A stretch of DNA of 64,000 bases from Sordaria brevicollis. Taxonomy: Eukaryota > Ascomycota > Sordariomycetes > Sordariales > Sordariaceae. Below the pieces are notes generated by a model that worked only from the letters and a program-made list of their open reading frames with translations, was not told the DNA's origin and made no database searches. The translations under genes and the position numbers were made by a program. The stretch is from contig JAUTDP010000006.1 of the NCBI GenBank assembly GCA_033439795.1, positions 124,001 to 188,000 on the forward strand. The letters are read 5' to 3'. Below, piece by piece: positions 23,184 to 35,862 of the stretch (positions are counted from its first letter, which is position 1; each line of letters begins with the position of its first letter).

Positions 23184-25397
23184 ATGGCGATCGTGGCCGA
23201 GTTAGTACTTACTCTTTTTGGAATCTTCACATAAAAGAACGACTCTGCCAGTTTGTTCACTGTGAAAAATAGTGCGGTTATGTTAACATGACTTCTCTCT
23301 TGACAGCAAGGTGCGTCGTCTAGACGTACACATTGACAGGATCGTGGGACTGGAGCCCGGCTCGACACCAGATGCGGAGCATGATCAACAAGAGACGGGC
23401 CTGCTCACGGCCGTGAGTGAGCCTCCTTCACCCCGTGCCGATGAGCTCCTGCGCATAGCCAGGGCCTTGTCTACTGCCTCTCGGTCCGGCACCTTCCTGG
23501 CCCCTTCTCGCATCAAGCAAATGCTGGAGGATTCTGGACTAGTCACAGAAACAGAAGCTGAGGAACCTGAAGAAATCGGCGTTGCGAGCCAGTATGAGCA
23601 CGATATCGAGTGGCTCCTGGTAGCCAAGGCCACGGTTCAGACTTACGGCATCTTGATGAACACCTTCTTTGACCAAATCATGCCTCTCAGCGATGACATA
23701 TGGTACTGGGACGACGTGCTCAGTTCGTACCCCAAGAGCTGTCTGTATGCCACGCAAATCGCCCCAGCTAGGGCTTGGTCCCGCGCCAAAGAGGTCTACG
23801 ATGTGGCCTGTGAGCGCATCAAGAACATTCAGTTGCGGGAGCAGCAGCAGGCAGAGGGAGTTGCGGCGGCACAGACAGGAGGCGAGTCTTCTTTCAGTGA
23901 GGGAGCGGCGCAGACGTGGTCACAGTTTTACTCCATCGTGCGGCAGACCATGAACGAGGCCTCCTCCGTGTCCAACCTTCGCCGCAGGATCCTCTCTCCA
24001 GTCGATCTGTGCCGCGCTGAAGCTCGTCGGAAGCGAGCAGAGCTCCAGAAACTCCGGGAGACGATCGCGTCTGGGCTAGGAATTCTGGTGGATGAAGGCT
24101 TGGTCTTTGATCCTGAATCTACAGAGGAAAACAAGGGCTTGGAGTCAAGACTCATGGTAGCAGACAGCACACTGGCTGATAGTATCGCTCTCATGCATGC
24201 GATCCTGACCAACTCAACCGAGACCAATGAACCGCTCTCGGTGTTTGAGGACAGTGTTTTTGCGGATGCTAGAGGCGTTAGGGACGCTTTCACCGCTGCC
24301 GAGAGCTCCAAGCCGAAAGCTTCGTCTGTTGCCGAGCGCTTGATCCAGATTCTGGACCATAGCTTGCTGCAGCACAACAAGGCCGTTGCCAGACACGCTT
24401 CCGAAAACGGCAGGCCGTCCCGTGTGGTCCGATACTGGCTTCCCGCTCTGGCGCTGCTCGTGTCCTCCCCGACCATTCTGTACGTGCTGGTCAAGAGGCG
24501 CGACAGCATCATCGACTGGATCCAGAACCTCGGCGTCACCGTCCGCGACTTCTGGTTCAACTGGGTCATCGATCCCATTCGCAAGGTGATCGGCACCATC
24601 CGCCACGATGCCAACAGCGAGATTGCCATCATGAGCCGGGACAGTCTCAAGGCCGACAGGGAGAGCTTGGAGCGGATGGTGGTTGAGTTCACCATGGACA
24701 ACCCCAGCGTGGCCGTGGGATCGCCCAACGTCACCGAGCTCCAAATCGCGGATATCCGCGCCAAGGTCCGGGAAGGAGACGTCACGCCCGTCCTGAAGGC
24801 GTACGAGGCGGGTCTCCGCCGTCCCTTTGTCGGCGCCGTCAGCGGTGACCTAGTCCGGTCGCTGCTGATCCAAGTGCAGAAGACTAAGGTCGATTTGGAG
24901 GTGGCTATCAGCGGTATTGACTCGCTTCTCAAGAGCCAGGAGTTGCTGTTTGGTTTTGTCGGGTTGGCGCCTGGTGTTGTTGGTAAGTTCTTCTATATTC
25001 CATTTTTTAAAGCACGTTTTTTCGACCCAATCGCTAATTCCAAAATACAGTCTCCATCGGCATCGTCCAATACCTCCGCACCGTCTTCGGCAGCCGCAAG
25101 GGTCTCCGCCGAGGCGAAAAGCTTCGCCGCGTTGTCAGAGTTCTAAGAAAAATGGACAGGATCCTGGCCGCCGGTCATACCAACCCCAAGGGCGAGCTCA
25201 ACTACAAGGACCGCGGCCTGCTGCTTTGCGAGGCGCATGTGCTGCGCGAGCTGGCTGCCGAGATACTCCCTGGCGACGTCAAGCGTGAGTTCTTGGAGGA
25301 TCTGGAAGATTTGACGAGTGTCAAGAATGTCGTTCTTCAGGAGAAGGCTCTCCAAAGAATCCGATGGGCGTATGCGGAGTGGTTGGGTAAGAAGTAG
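23184..25397 (+). CDS. nca2: Nca2-family mitochondrial protein
   Basis: Exons 23184-23200, 23307-24982 and 25051-25397 give 679 residues. The 17-base first exon (MAIVA plus GA) joins to restore MAIVADKVRRLDVHIDRI, the usual Nca2 N-terminus. Two hydrophobic segments are visible: near residues 380-399 (YWLPALALLVSSPTILYVL) and near 552-575 (LLFGFVGLAPGVV joined to VSIGIVQYL). The NCA2 signature follows with GSRKGLRRGEKLRRVVRVLRK. In yeast, Nca2 is a mitochondrial membrane protein that affects expression of the ATP6/ATP8 subunits of ATP synthase. The length agrees with fungal homologues. The second intron is 68 bp, and reading through it produces the false stop at 25146. Confidence 0.9.
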
Positions 25398-27127
25398 ATG
25401 TCCCTAGCGTGGGAGTTTGTGGATGGCAGCAAGCGTTGTATGCTGTTCTCTGGTATGATTAGTGTACTTTAAATGAACGAAGATGATGACTAGATGTTGA
25501 TTTTGCTGTACACTATATATGATATTTGCGAGAATTGTCAGGGGCGTGATGAAGAGACGGTGATATACCAGGAGGTAGTGTGTTTAGTCGCTTGTTGTTG
25601 TACGTTACCCCTTTAACACGGTGGAGACGGTATGGTAGAGAGCAACCCGTTCAAAAAGGCTTCCGTCCATTCATGTACCTGAACGTTTTGTTGACCTTTT
25701 CCACGCTTGACGCAGGGGAAAAGAGCAAGGGTTCATCAGGGGCCGCACCTCTCGCTGTGTGGCGGGATGTACGGGAAAACCGTTTGGTGCAAAGAGGGCC
25801 ATTGGGCCAGTCTTGTTATGTATAGACCTTCACCGCCTGCCCGCCTTTCATCACCAGAAAACATTTGTGAGACCGCCCAGTTGCTCTTTCTGGTTCCCTT
25901 TCCTTGAGAAAAAGCCAACCTCTTGTAAATCAACGACAACGCTTTCAGTCTAACGGGTTGCATGAGTACATCAAACAGATCAAGATGCCCGGCCTCCTCG
26001 TCGGATGGATGGGAAGTCTTTTTGTGGTTCTGAGGCTCACCCTCCCTCTGTTCCATGTCGCGGACCCTGAGACTTTTCTGCTAGCAGTGTTCCATTAGCC
26101 CCTGGTTCCTGAATCTTGCATTGAGATGTTGCAGTTGTCCCTTCCCACTGCTGTTCCTATCACATGGACGGGATGGATAGCAGGTCTCAATGTCTCCGAA
26201 GTTTCAGATGTAGTCATTTACAGGTGGAAAAAGTTCAACTTTTTCCATCCAAGTTGAAATCTGCCTCCTCGTCTAAATCTTGTCGGTTATGACCGAACAT
26301 CTGGATGGTGGTGGAGTTGTTGCGGCGATTGTATGTTCTAGAAACCCTTGGTGGACGACGACCGAAAAGCGTCGCGTTCTTACACCACCAATACGCGATT
26401 CCTATAGGTCTATAGGAGCACTGTCCGAATAACGCCCTCTCAACCTCCCACATAGTCCATCCGACTCTGCAGCAGGTAAGTGCGTCAGCCCTCACATGAT
26501 TGATGACGGCGCTCCTGCCTTTCTTGATTTTTCACTTTGGCATTCGAGGTATTCGATTTCTTCTTTCCAGACTTGAACTGGAACTTGAAAACTTCACCAA
26601 CTTTTCTACCTTCGTCCTCGCCATTCCTGTTTCTTGTCGTTTTGTTGCCCAGCAATCCATCTCCGCATTCAACTCTCTGTAGAGGTACGCACTGCCCGCA
26701 CCTAGTTATAGGCCTACCTAGGGGAAAATCGACCCCATCGCGCTCTCGCCCGTTCGTTCTGCGACTCCTCCGCCTGGACTAACCCGTGCAACCGCCCTGC
26801 AGTTTTGACAGGCCTCTCGACGTCGCACTGCGGACACGCTTCCTTCAACCACCACCAGTCCCATTCACCACTCACACCTACAACTACCGAACATCACTCC
26901 TGCCGCTCCATCGCCGGTTTCCTTGAACTGCGCATCGTCACCACCCTCGATTGTCTCCGGTCTCCATTTCCACACCCGCAACTAGTGTACAACAGACCCC
27001 GATCTCGAAACGCCGGATCTCGATTGATATCCCCTTTGCCGAATTCCGGATTCCGAAACTATCCAGGCAATATTCCACGAGATCGAAAAGACGGGCGGCG
27101 GCGTAACCTCCAAACCAGCACATCATC
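25398..27127. other. Intergenic, Rab promoter and leader
   Basis: No supported gene over 1.7 kb. The last 450 bases are rich in pyrimidine and CCACC-type sequence, as in long fungal leaders. Several short frames on both strands show no domains. Confidence 0.45.
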
Positions 27128-28069
27128 ATGTCGAGTAACAGGAATTACGACTTTCTGGTGAGTCCTTTCTCCATCACCTCACCGCTTGCACTCTCGATAT
27201 TCTATCTGTCAAGATATCTTCCTAGTCCAAACGCTGACCGGGGATACCGCTGCCTTTATAGATCAAGCTGCTCTTGATCGGAGACTCGGGAGTTGGCAAG
27301 TCCTGCTGTCTGTTGCGCTTTAGCGAAGACTCCTTCACACCGTCATTTATCACCACTATCGGCATCGACTTCAAGATCCGCACAATCGAACTCGATGGCA
27401 AGCGAGTGAAGCTTCAGATATGGGATACCGCCGGCCAAGAACGTTTCCGCACCATCACGACGGCATACTACAGAGGCGCCATGGGCATCTTGCTCGTTTA
27501 CGACGTGACAGATGAGAGGTCATTCAACAGTACGTCTACACATATTCCAGCCCCGATAAGCAAACGAACAACATAGCAGTTGCGGTCAGGAAGTGGTCCT
27601 TGATGCCACACTGGGGATGCGACCGACTAAGTACCCACTAGAGCCCTTTTTTGCATTTGGCCCAGAGTCCGGCATTCACGATACACCAATGGATCTTTGG
27701 CACAATCTATATTTCGTTCTTTAACTGACACGCCATTCTTTTTCCGCAGACATCCGCACCTGGTTCGCCAACGTAGAGCAACACGCGACGGAAGGAGTCA
27801 ACAAGATCCTTATCGGTAACAAGTGCGACTGGGAGGAGAAGAGGGCGGTTTCCAAGGAGCAGGGCCAAGCGCTAGCCGACGAGCTCGGCATTCCCTTCCT
27901 CGAGGTCTCTGCCAAGGCCAACATCAACATTGAAGAGGCCTTCTTCAGCCTTGCCAACGACATCAAGAAGCGCATCATCGACACATCCAGCAAAGAGGCG
28001 TCTGGCGGTTCGTCGGGCGTGAACGTCGCTGCCGACAGCGGGTCAGGATCCGGCGGCAAGTGCTGCTAA
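27128..28069 (+). CDS. sec4: Rab GTPase, Sec4/Rab8 type
   Basis: Exons 27128-27157, 27262-27529 and 27750-28069 give 205 residues. All Rab motifs are present: GDSGVGKS (P-loop), the effector-loop segment [34 protein letters not shown] and a C-terminal CC for geranylgeranylation. The [18 protein letters not shown] start and the [21 protein letters not shown] core are characteristic of Sec4/Rab8. In fungi this GTPase drives delivery of post-Golgi secretory vesicles to the exocyst at the hyphal tip. The first exon encodes only ten residues, and intron 2 is 220 bp. The C-terminal tail is Gly/Ser-rich. Confidence 0.93.
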
Positions 28070-29448
28070 AGCCAACAAAAGCTTACCAAAAGCTTTAGGG
28101 GTCTAGCGGTTTTGTAGCTGCGGAGCCTGGTTCCGGAGCTTGCGGGGACCTCCCAATTACGATGGCGATTACGAGACACGAATCATCCCGAAGTACGAAT
28201 GACAGCAGTTTGGCATCTTTCACCTTTACCTTGGTCTGGCCCACGTTTATCGATCATGCACCACGCTTCATTGGCGGGCTACGAAGATGCATGGCTAGGC
28301 CTACCGCATGGAAACAAAGAGGCGGTGTAGGGGAGAAAGAGGCTGTCTCGGCCGCAAAAGACTTCAATATGGTTGTAATGAAGCTAGGGGCCGATAACAT
28401 CAAGACGGCTCTATTTATTCTGAGGGCTCATGGTAACCCTCCCTCTTTGGTTTTCGGCGGCATCGGGAGGAGCAGCGGGGAGGGCGCGACACGTGCTTGT
28501 TTTTCGCTTATCGCTGTTGGGTCTACCATCGTTATTACGTTGTAGAGCTGGTGTATGGTCGAGAGGTTAGGCTTGAGGAGATGAAGATGTGTGAACGACG
28601 ATACGGAGACATGTGGGTTTTTTACGGCCGGCTTGATCGATAAAGGTGGGTTAAGGCTGGTGGGCAGCATGGTACGAGGGGCAGAGAGCGAAACGAAACA
28701 TTCTGGTCACGGAGTTTGGGTGCGATCTTTGGCTCTTCCTAATATATTTCATTTATCTTTCTCTCTTTTGACTTTTTCCCCATTCGTTGTTTTTTGTTTT
28801 CTTGGGTTCGTTGTAGATTCCATCTAGTGAGTTCTCGCGTCGCCTCCAAGCTGTATTCCTAAAGTAGCAAGATATGGAACGGATAATAAACACATAGACG
28901 ACACTGAATGGTTAAGCAGACATTCTGGTCAGCCATGGCTTGAATATCAACATACATCAAGGCGTATAGGCGTATGACGTGAGCGATAGCGATGTTGACA
29001 AGAGCCACGAATCCACAGAGGTGCTCTTTTACTCTTTCAGGAAACGAACACAAATACCTAGATATGGTCCGTGCGCAGCTCAACCTGTCTTTCGGTCTGA
29101 CTGTTCACACAGTGCCGAGGAAGCAACGACCAGGGTTGGTAGCTCAAACCAGAACGACCTGTGCTTAATCATCTCGATTCAACATTATCGCCTTCGCTTC
29201 CTCAAGCCGCAGACTCATCCGGCGTGAACTGAACGGTGAGGATTGTGAGAAATTTTACGAGGAGAGTAATTTTCGAAGACTTGCTGGTATCTTTCCCACA
29301 CCTGAGAGGAAGGCAGCTTTCTCACCAACAACATCAACACCAAACCTGGTGACGAGATATACTTGGCAGACCAGCAAACAGCCTCGCTTTCCAAGATTCA
29401 TCATCCCAAGTCGAGAGACTCTAAACAAGCAAATCACAAACGTCAACA
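28070..29448. other. Intergenic
   Basis: The 3' region of the Rab gene and the promoter of the helicase gene. The frame at 28162-28545 has no recognisable motif or splice context. Confidence 0.45.
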
Positions 29449-32400
29449 ATGGCAGCTGGGCCCTCCCTTAACGGCGACTTGGACATCGCAGCATGGCGCG
29501 CCCAAATCGAAGCCATGAAGGCAGCCGTAGCCGGTCTGCCCCCAACCTCCAGCGAAGCCGGCGGTAGCACCACCGCCAACAGCGGTAGCGACTGGGACGA
29601 TGACGAAATCGATTCTTCAACCTACTCACCGACCAGGAACGGAGACGGGCCCAGAGACATTTGGGATTTCATCTCAGATGACGAATTGGACTCTATCGAA
29701 TTTGCTGATGGTGGCGATTACTACCATGACCACGAAACTGATGGATATCAGGATGGTTTTGCCAGCGGAAGCGGGAGTGGCTACGATTTTGGCTGGCTCG
29801 CTTCGCGATGCGCAGATGTGCGGTCCGCGTCTGGCCTTGGTGCGGGAGCTCTTCAGGACCAGATTATGGATATTCTGGGTTCTGGAAAGTCCGAGGATGA
29901 ACTGCAGTCTTCGCTGACGGATCTGATCGGGTTTGACGATCTCGATTTTGTCATTGACCTGCTTTCGCATCGGGAGGAGCTGGTGTCGTCTGTGGGACGG
30001 GCGTTGAAGCAACAGCAGCAACAAGAGCAGCAAAGTAACGGCGATGGCCCTGACGGGCTGCGCCTACTTACCAAGGCCCAACGACAAGCGGCCCTCCAGC
30101 AGCGAGACTTTGAGCATAAATCCGCTCCGCTGGCTGCCGCAAGACAAAAAGAGGAGGAGTACCCACATGTGTACAAAGCGTACAGCGCGGGCAACACGCT
30201 GAGCCATTCGGGCAAGCGGTATGCGCTGCCTCCGGGAAGCGAGAGGAAGGAGTATGAGAAGTATGAGGAGTATACGATTCCCGCTGGAAAGACGGGTACC
30301 TTGGGTCCTGGAAGACAACTGGTCAAGATTTCGGATATGGATGGCTTGTGCAGGAATACCTTCAAGGGGTACAAGACGCTCAACAGGATGCAGAGTTTGG
30401 TGTATCCGGTGGCGTATAAGACGAGTGAGAATATGCTGATCTGTGCTCCTACTGGTGCGGTAAGTCTTTCTCTGATTTCCCAAGCGGTTTGGTGGTATGA
30501 TATGCTGACTATTGACTCGTATAGGGTAAAACTGATGCCGCCATGTTGACTATTCTTCACACGGTCGGTCAGTACTTGACACCGAGTCCCTTTGAGGACC
30601 ATGTCGCTACGGACTTTGCTGTGGCCGCAGAGGATTTCAAGATCGTCTACGTTGCCCCCATGAAGGCTCTGGCGGCGGAAATCACGGAGAAGCTCGGAAA
30701 ACGTTTGGCTTGGTTGGGTATTCGCTGCCGTGAGTTTACGGGTGATATGCACCTCACCAAGTCGGAGATTGTCCAGACCCAGATCATTGTCACGACCCCT
30801 GAGAAGTGGGATGTCGTGACGAGAAAGGGCACGGGAGATACGGAGCTCGTGCAAAAGGTCCGCTTGCTCATTATCGATGAAGTTCACATGCTTCACGACG
30901 AGAGAGGTGCTGTTCTCGAGTCCTTGGTGGCGAGGACGGCGCGTCAGGTCGAAAGCACACAGTCACTTATCCGCATCGTCGGATTGAGTGCCACGCTCCC
31001 GAATTACGTCGATGTTGCGGACTTCTTGAACGTCAACAAGTACGCCGGTCTCTTCTACTTTGACGCCTCCTTCAGACCAGTTCCGCTTGAGCAACACTTC
31101 ATTGGAGTCAAAGGCAAGCCGAACTCCAAGCAATCCAGGGAAAACCTGGATCAGGTAGCCTTCGAGAAGGTCAAGGAGATGCTCGAGTGTGATCACCAAG
31201 TCATGGTGTTCGTTCATTCGAGAAAGGACACGCAAGCCACAGCCAAGATGCTATGGGAGAAGGCCACAGACGAGGCCTGCACCGACCTGTTTGATCCGAG
31301 CTACCACGAGAAGTACGAGGCTGCTATGAGGGACGTCAAGCAGACCAAGGCCAGAGAAATCCGTGAGCTCATTCCCAAAGGCCTGGGCATTCACCACGCC
31401 GGCATGGCTCGCGCAGACAGGAATCTCATGGAGCGACTGTTTGCCGAGGGTGTTATCAAGGTTCTATGCTGTACGGCTACTCTGGCTTGGGGTGTCAACT
31501 TGCCCGCTGCCGCCGTCGTCATCAAGGGTACCCAGGTGTACAGCGCTCAGGATGGTAAGTTCGTCGACTTGGGTATCCTCGACGTTCTGCAGATCTTCGG
31601 TCGTGCCGGTCGTCCTCAGTTCGAGGACACTGGTATCGGTATGATTTGTACGACCCACGACAAGCTCGCACATTATCTCACTGCGATCACGGACCAGTTG
31701 CCTATCGAGTCCAGGTTTTCTGCTAAGCTGGTCGATAACTTGAATGCAGAGATCGCTCTGGGCACTGTCACTTCGATTCCGGAGGCTGTCAAGTGGATCA
31801 GTTACTCGTATTTGTTTGTACGCATGAAGCGAAATCCTATGGCTTATGGCATCGACTGGTCCGAGTACGACAATGACCGCTCGCTGGTCCAGAGGAGACG
31901 CCAGCTGGCAATCCAGGCTGCCAGGACACTGCAACAGAGCCAGATGATCATCTTCAACGAGGCGACCGAAGAACTCCGCAGCAAGGACATCGGCCGCATT
32001 GCCAGTCAGTTTTACATCCAGCACTCCAGTGTCCAGATCTTCAACTCCATGATGCGGCCTTTCTCAACCGAGGAAGATATTCTGAAGATGATCGCTATGA
32101 GCGGAGAATTTGATAACATCCAGTCCAGAAACGAGGAAGCCAATGAGCTGATGGCCATGAAGCACGACGAAAGATTCGTGCCTTACAAAGTCGGCACCAC
32201 CATTGACCAGCCACATACCAAGACCAATATTTTGCTTCAGGCCTACATCTCTAGGGCGCAACCGCAGGATTTCGCTTTGACGAACGACCTGAACTATGTT
32301 GCCCAGCAAGCTGGGCGTATCTGCAGAGCGCTCTTCATGATTGCCCTGAACCGCCGATGGGGTCACCAGTGTCTGGTCCTGCTCACCATGGCCAAGTCCA

Positions 32401-35400
32401 TCGAGAAGCGTATCTGGGCTTTCCAGCACCCCTTCCATCAGTTTGACCGTGATTTGCCCAAGCCGGTGTTGAACAAGCTCGACGAACTGGAGGCTCTCAA
32501 CATTGAGTCCATGCGAGAGATGGAGCCTGCCGAGATCGGCAGCTTGGTTAACAACCACCGTATGGGCGGAAAGATCGCCAAGCTGCTTGACAACTTCCCT
32601 ACTCTCAGCGTCGAGGCCGAAATTGCGCCGTTGAATAGGGACGTGCTGAGGATCAAGCTCTACGTCACTCCCGACTTCCGCTGGAATGACCATCTGCATG
32701 GAACTTCCGAGTCGTACTATATTTGGGTTGAGAACTCGGAGACGTCAGAGATCTACCATCACGAGTTTTTCATTCTTAACAGGAGGAAGCTTCACGATGA
32801 CCATGAGCTCAACTTCACCATCCCCCTTTCCGATCCCATGCCAAACCAGATTTACGTGAGAGCGGTCTCGGACCGCTGGTTAGGCGCTGAGACGGTAACG
32901 GCTGTGTCCTTCCAGCACCTCATCCGCCCAGATACGGAGAGTGTCTATACAGACCTGCTCAACCTGCAACCCTTACCCATCTCGGCGTTGAAGAACCCAG
33001 CGCTGGAAGAAATCTACGCTCAGCGCTTCCAGTACTTCAACCCAATGCAGACTCAGGTCTTCCACACTCTTTATCACACTCCCGCCAACGTCCTTCTGGG
33101 TTCACCGACGGGTAGTGGCAAGACCGTTGCTTGCGAGCTGGCCATGTGGTGGGCATTCCGGGAGAGGCCCGGCTCCAAGGTGGTCTACATTGCGCCCATG
33201 AAGGCGCTCGTCCGCGAACGTGTCAAGGATTGGGGTGCCCGTCTGGCGAAGCCGCTCGGTCTGAAGCTGGTCGAATTGACGGGTGACAACACGCCCGACA
33301 CGCGCACGATCCAAGATGCAGATATCATCATCACCACTCCTGAAAAGTGGGACGGTATCTCCCGTAGTTGGCAGACGAGAGGGTACGTCCGCAAGGTCAG
33401 CTTGGTCATCATTGACGAGATTCACTTGCTGGCTGGAGACCGTGGTCCTATTCTGGAGATCATCGTCTCGCGTATGAATTACATTGCGTCTTCGACCAAG
33501 AACTCGGTTCGTTTGCTGGGTATGTCGACGGCTTGTGCCAATGCCACGGACTTGGCGAACTGGCTTGGTGTGAAGGAGGGTTTGTTCAACTTCCGACATT
33601 CGGTGCGTCCTGTACCGCTGGAGCTGTATATCGATGGTTTCCCTGAAGTGAGAGGGTTCTGTCCGCTGATGCAGTCAATGAATCGGCCTACGTTCTTGGC
33701 TATCTTGAACCACAGCCCTGAAAAGCCGGTTATTGTGTTCGTGCCTTCTCGTCGACAGACCCGCCTGACGGCTAAGGATCTCATCAACTTCTGTGGTATG
33801 GAGGATAATCCGAGACGATTCCTTCACATGGATGAGGATGATCTTCAACTCAACCTCGCACGCGTCAAGGATGATGCGCTGAAGGAGGCTATCAGCTTCG
33901 GTATCGGTCTCCATCATGCCGGTCTTGTTGAGTCTGACAGACAAATTGCGGAAGAGCTCTTCTTGAACAACAAGATCCAGATTCTCGTGGCTACAAGTAC
34001 CCTTGCTTGGGGTGTCAACCTTCCTGCCCATCTCGTCGTCGTCAAGGGCACACAGTTTTACGACGCCAAGATCGAGGCCTACAAGGACATGGACCTCACA
34101 GACGTTCTTCAGATGTTGGGCAGAGCCGGAAGACCGCAGTTCGACAACTCAGGTGTAGCCCGCATCTTCACTCAAGATTCCAAGAAGGACTTCTACAAGC
34201 ACTTCCTGCACACCGGCTTCCCCGTCGAGTCCTCCTTGCACACCGTCCTCGACAACCATTTGTGCGCCGAAGTGTCCGCCGAGACCATCGTCACCAAGCA
34301 AGACGCGCTCGACTACCTGACCTGGACCTTTTTCTTCCGGCGTCTGCACAAGAACCCGTCCTACTACGGTCTCGAGATCTCCGCCGAGGAACACTCGTCC
34401 ACCATGGCCCAGCAGCTCGCCAACGACTACATGATCCAGATGGTCGACCATTCCTTGTCCGAGCTCGCCGAGTCCAAGTGCGTGGAAGTCTTCCCCAACG
34501 GCGACGTCGACCCCACGCCCCTAGGCAAGATCATGTCTTACTACTACCTCTCCCACAAAACAATCCGTCACCTAGTCAGCAAAGCCCGCGCCTCCGCCAC
34601 CTTCCTAGAAGCTCTATCCTGGATGTCCCGCGCCGCCGAATACGACGAGCTCCCCGTCCGTCACAACGAAGACCTCATCAACGCCGAGCTCGCCAAAGCC
34701 CTTCCCTTCCCCACCTCCGCCTTCGACGGCCTACCAATGTGGGATCCCCACGTCAAAGCCTTCTTGCTGCTCCAAGCGCACATGGCCCGCGTCGAACCCC
34801 TGCCCATCACCGATTACGTCGGCGACCAAACCTCGGTCCTCGACCAAGCCGTGCGTATCATCCAAGCCTCCGTCGACGTCATGACCGAACTCGGTCACCT
34901 ATCCAGCATGTTGCAATTCGTCAAGCTTTTACAATGTGTAAAACAAGCTCGCTGGCCAGAAGACCCTCCTCTGTCCATCTTCCCTCCCTTTGACCACGAC
35001 GTCGCCGAGCGTTGCAAGTCCACACTCACCCTCAACCACCTATCCAAATCCACCAATACCAGGGGAGGTAATCAGTACCAAGCCCTCCAGAAACTCGCTC
35101 GCGACGAACTCCATCTGGCTCCGGCGCAAGCGTCCCGCTTCGCCAAGGCCGCGCAGGCGGTGCCGGATGTGCATGTGTCTGTGGAGAACGTGAAGCATGG
35201 GGAGTTAACTGTCATTTTGAAACGTCTTAACCCTATCACGGAGCGCGAGGGTCGTATATACGCGCCTAAATTCCCCAAACCGCAGACGGAGGGCTGGTTC
35301 GTGGTTGTTGCGGACAGCGCTAGAGATGAGGTGGTGGCTGTTAAGAGGGTTGGTTGGAACAGTGGTAAGAGGCAGGAGCAGCAGCAAGTGGAGGGGAAGA

Positions 35401-35684
35401 AGAAGACGAATGGGATTGAAGTGGGTATGAAGCCTAGTGCTAGGGCTGTGATGAGGTTGCCGCCTTTGGAGGGGCCTGCGGCGGTGAAGGGGAGGAAGCT
35501 GGATGTGTTGGTGGTTAGTGATGGGTATATTGGTATCGAGTATAAGGTCGAAGGGGTGGAGATTCCGGGGCCGCCGGCGCCGGAGGGGGATGAAGATTTG
35601 GATAAGAAGGGGAAGGGTGGTGGTGCTGGGATGGGTAGACAGATGGAGGGTGGTGGGAAGTGGGGGGAGAGTTCTTCGAAGTAA
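29449..35684 (+). CDS. slh1: Double-cassette Ski2-like helicase (Slh1/ASCC3)
   Basis: Two exons (29449-30459 and 30525-35684) give 2,056 residues. The first 330 residues are acidic and disordered, with a Gln-rich stretch. Cassette 1 has Walker A split by the intron (APTGA joined to GKTD, residues 332-341), DEVH near 453, SATLPN, and a helicase C region with HHAGM and QIFGRAGRPQ, followed by a Sec63 domain. Cassette 2 has GSPTGSGKT near 1197, DEIH near 1301, a variant motif III (MSTACAN), HHAGL and QMLGRAGRPQ, then a second Sec63 domain. The Slh1/ASCC3 type is favoured over Brr2 by the short N-terminus and sequence. In yeast, Slh1 is the helicase of the RQT complex, which splits collided ribosomes. 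The C-terminus is Gly/Lys-rich. Confidence 0.92.
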
Positions 35685-35862
35685 GTGTGTGGATGTAGGT
35701 GGTGTGGTCAAGAAGGACCATAGGCAGAGAGACTGGTTGATGTAGAGAATTACGTACAAGTGGCTGTGATATTGAAGCTTCGTATTCTATGTCATTATTT
35801 TGGTATCATATCAATCCATATATATCATCCACGCTACGTTCGCAATTCTTGCCGAGACCAGA

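Noticed and set aside
23928..24932. A 334-codon minus-strand frame
   Set aside because: Antisense shadow of nca2, with no motif of its own.
29853..30896. A 347-codon minus-strand frame
   Set aside because: Antisense of slh1 exon 1 and the start of exon 2; it reads across the real intron.
34007..34993. A 328-codon Arg/Pro-rich plus-strand frame
   Set aside because: A different frame of the slh1 second cassette; the Arg-rich composition is typical of a frame-shifted reading of GC-rich codons.
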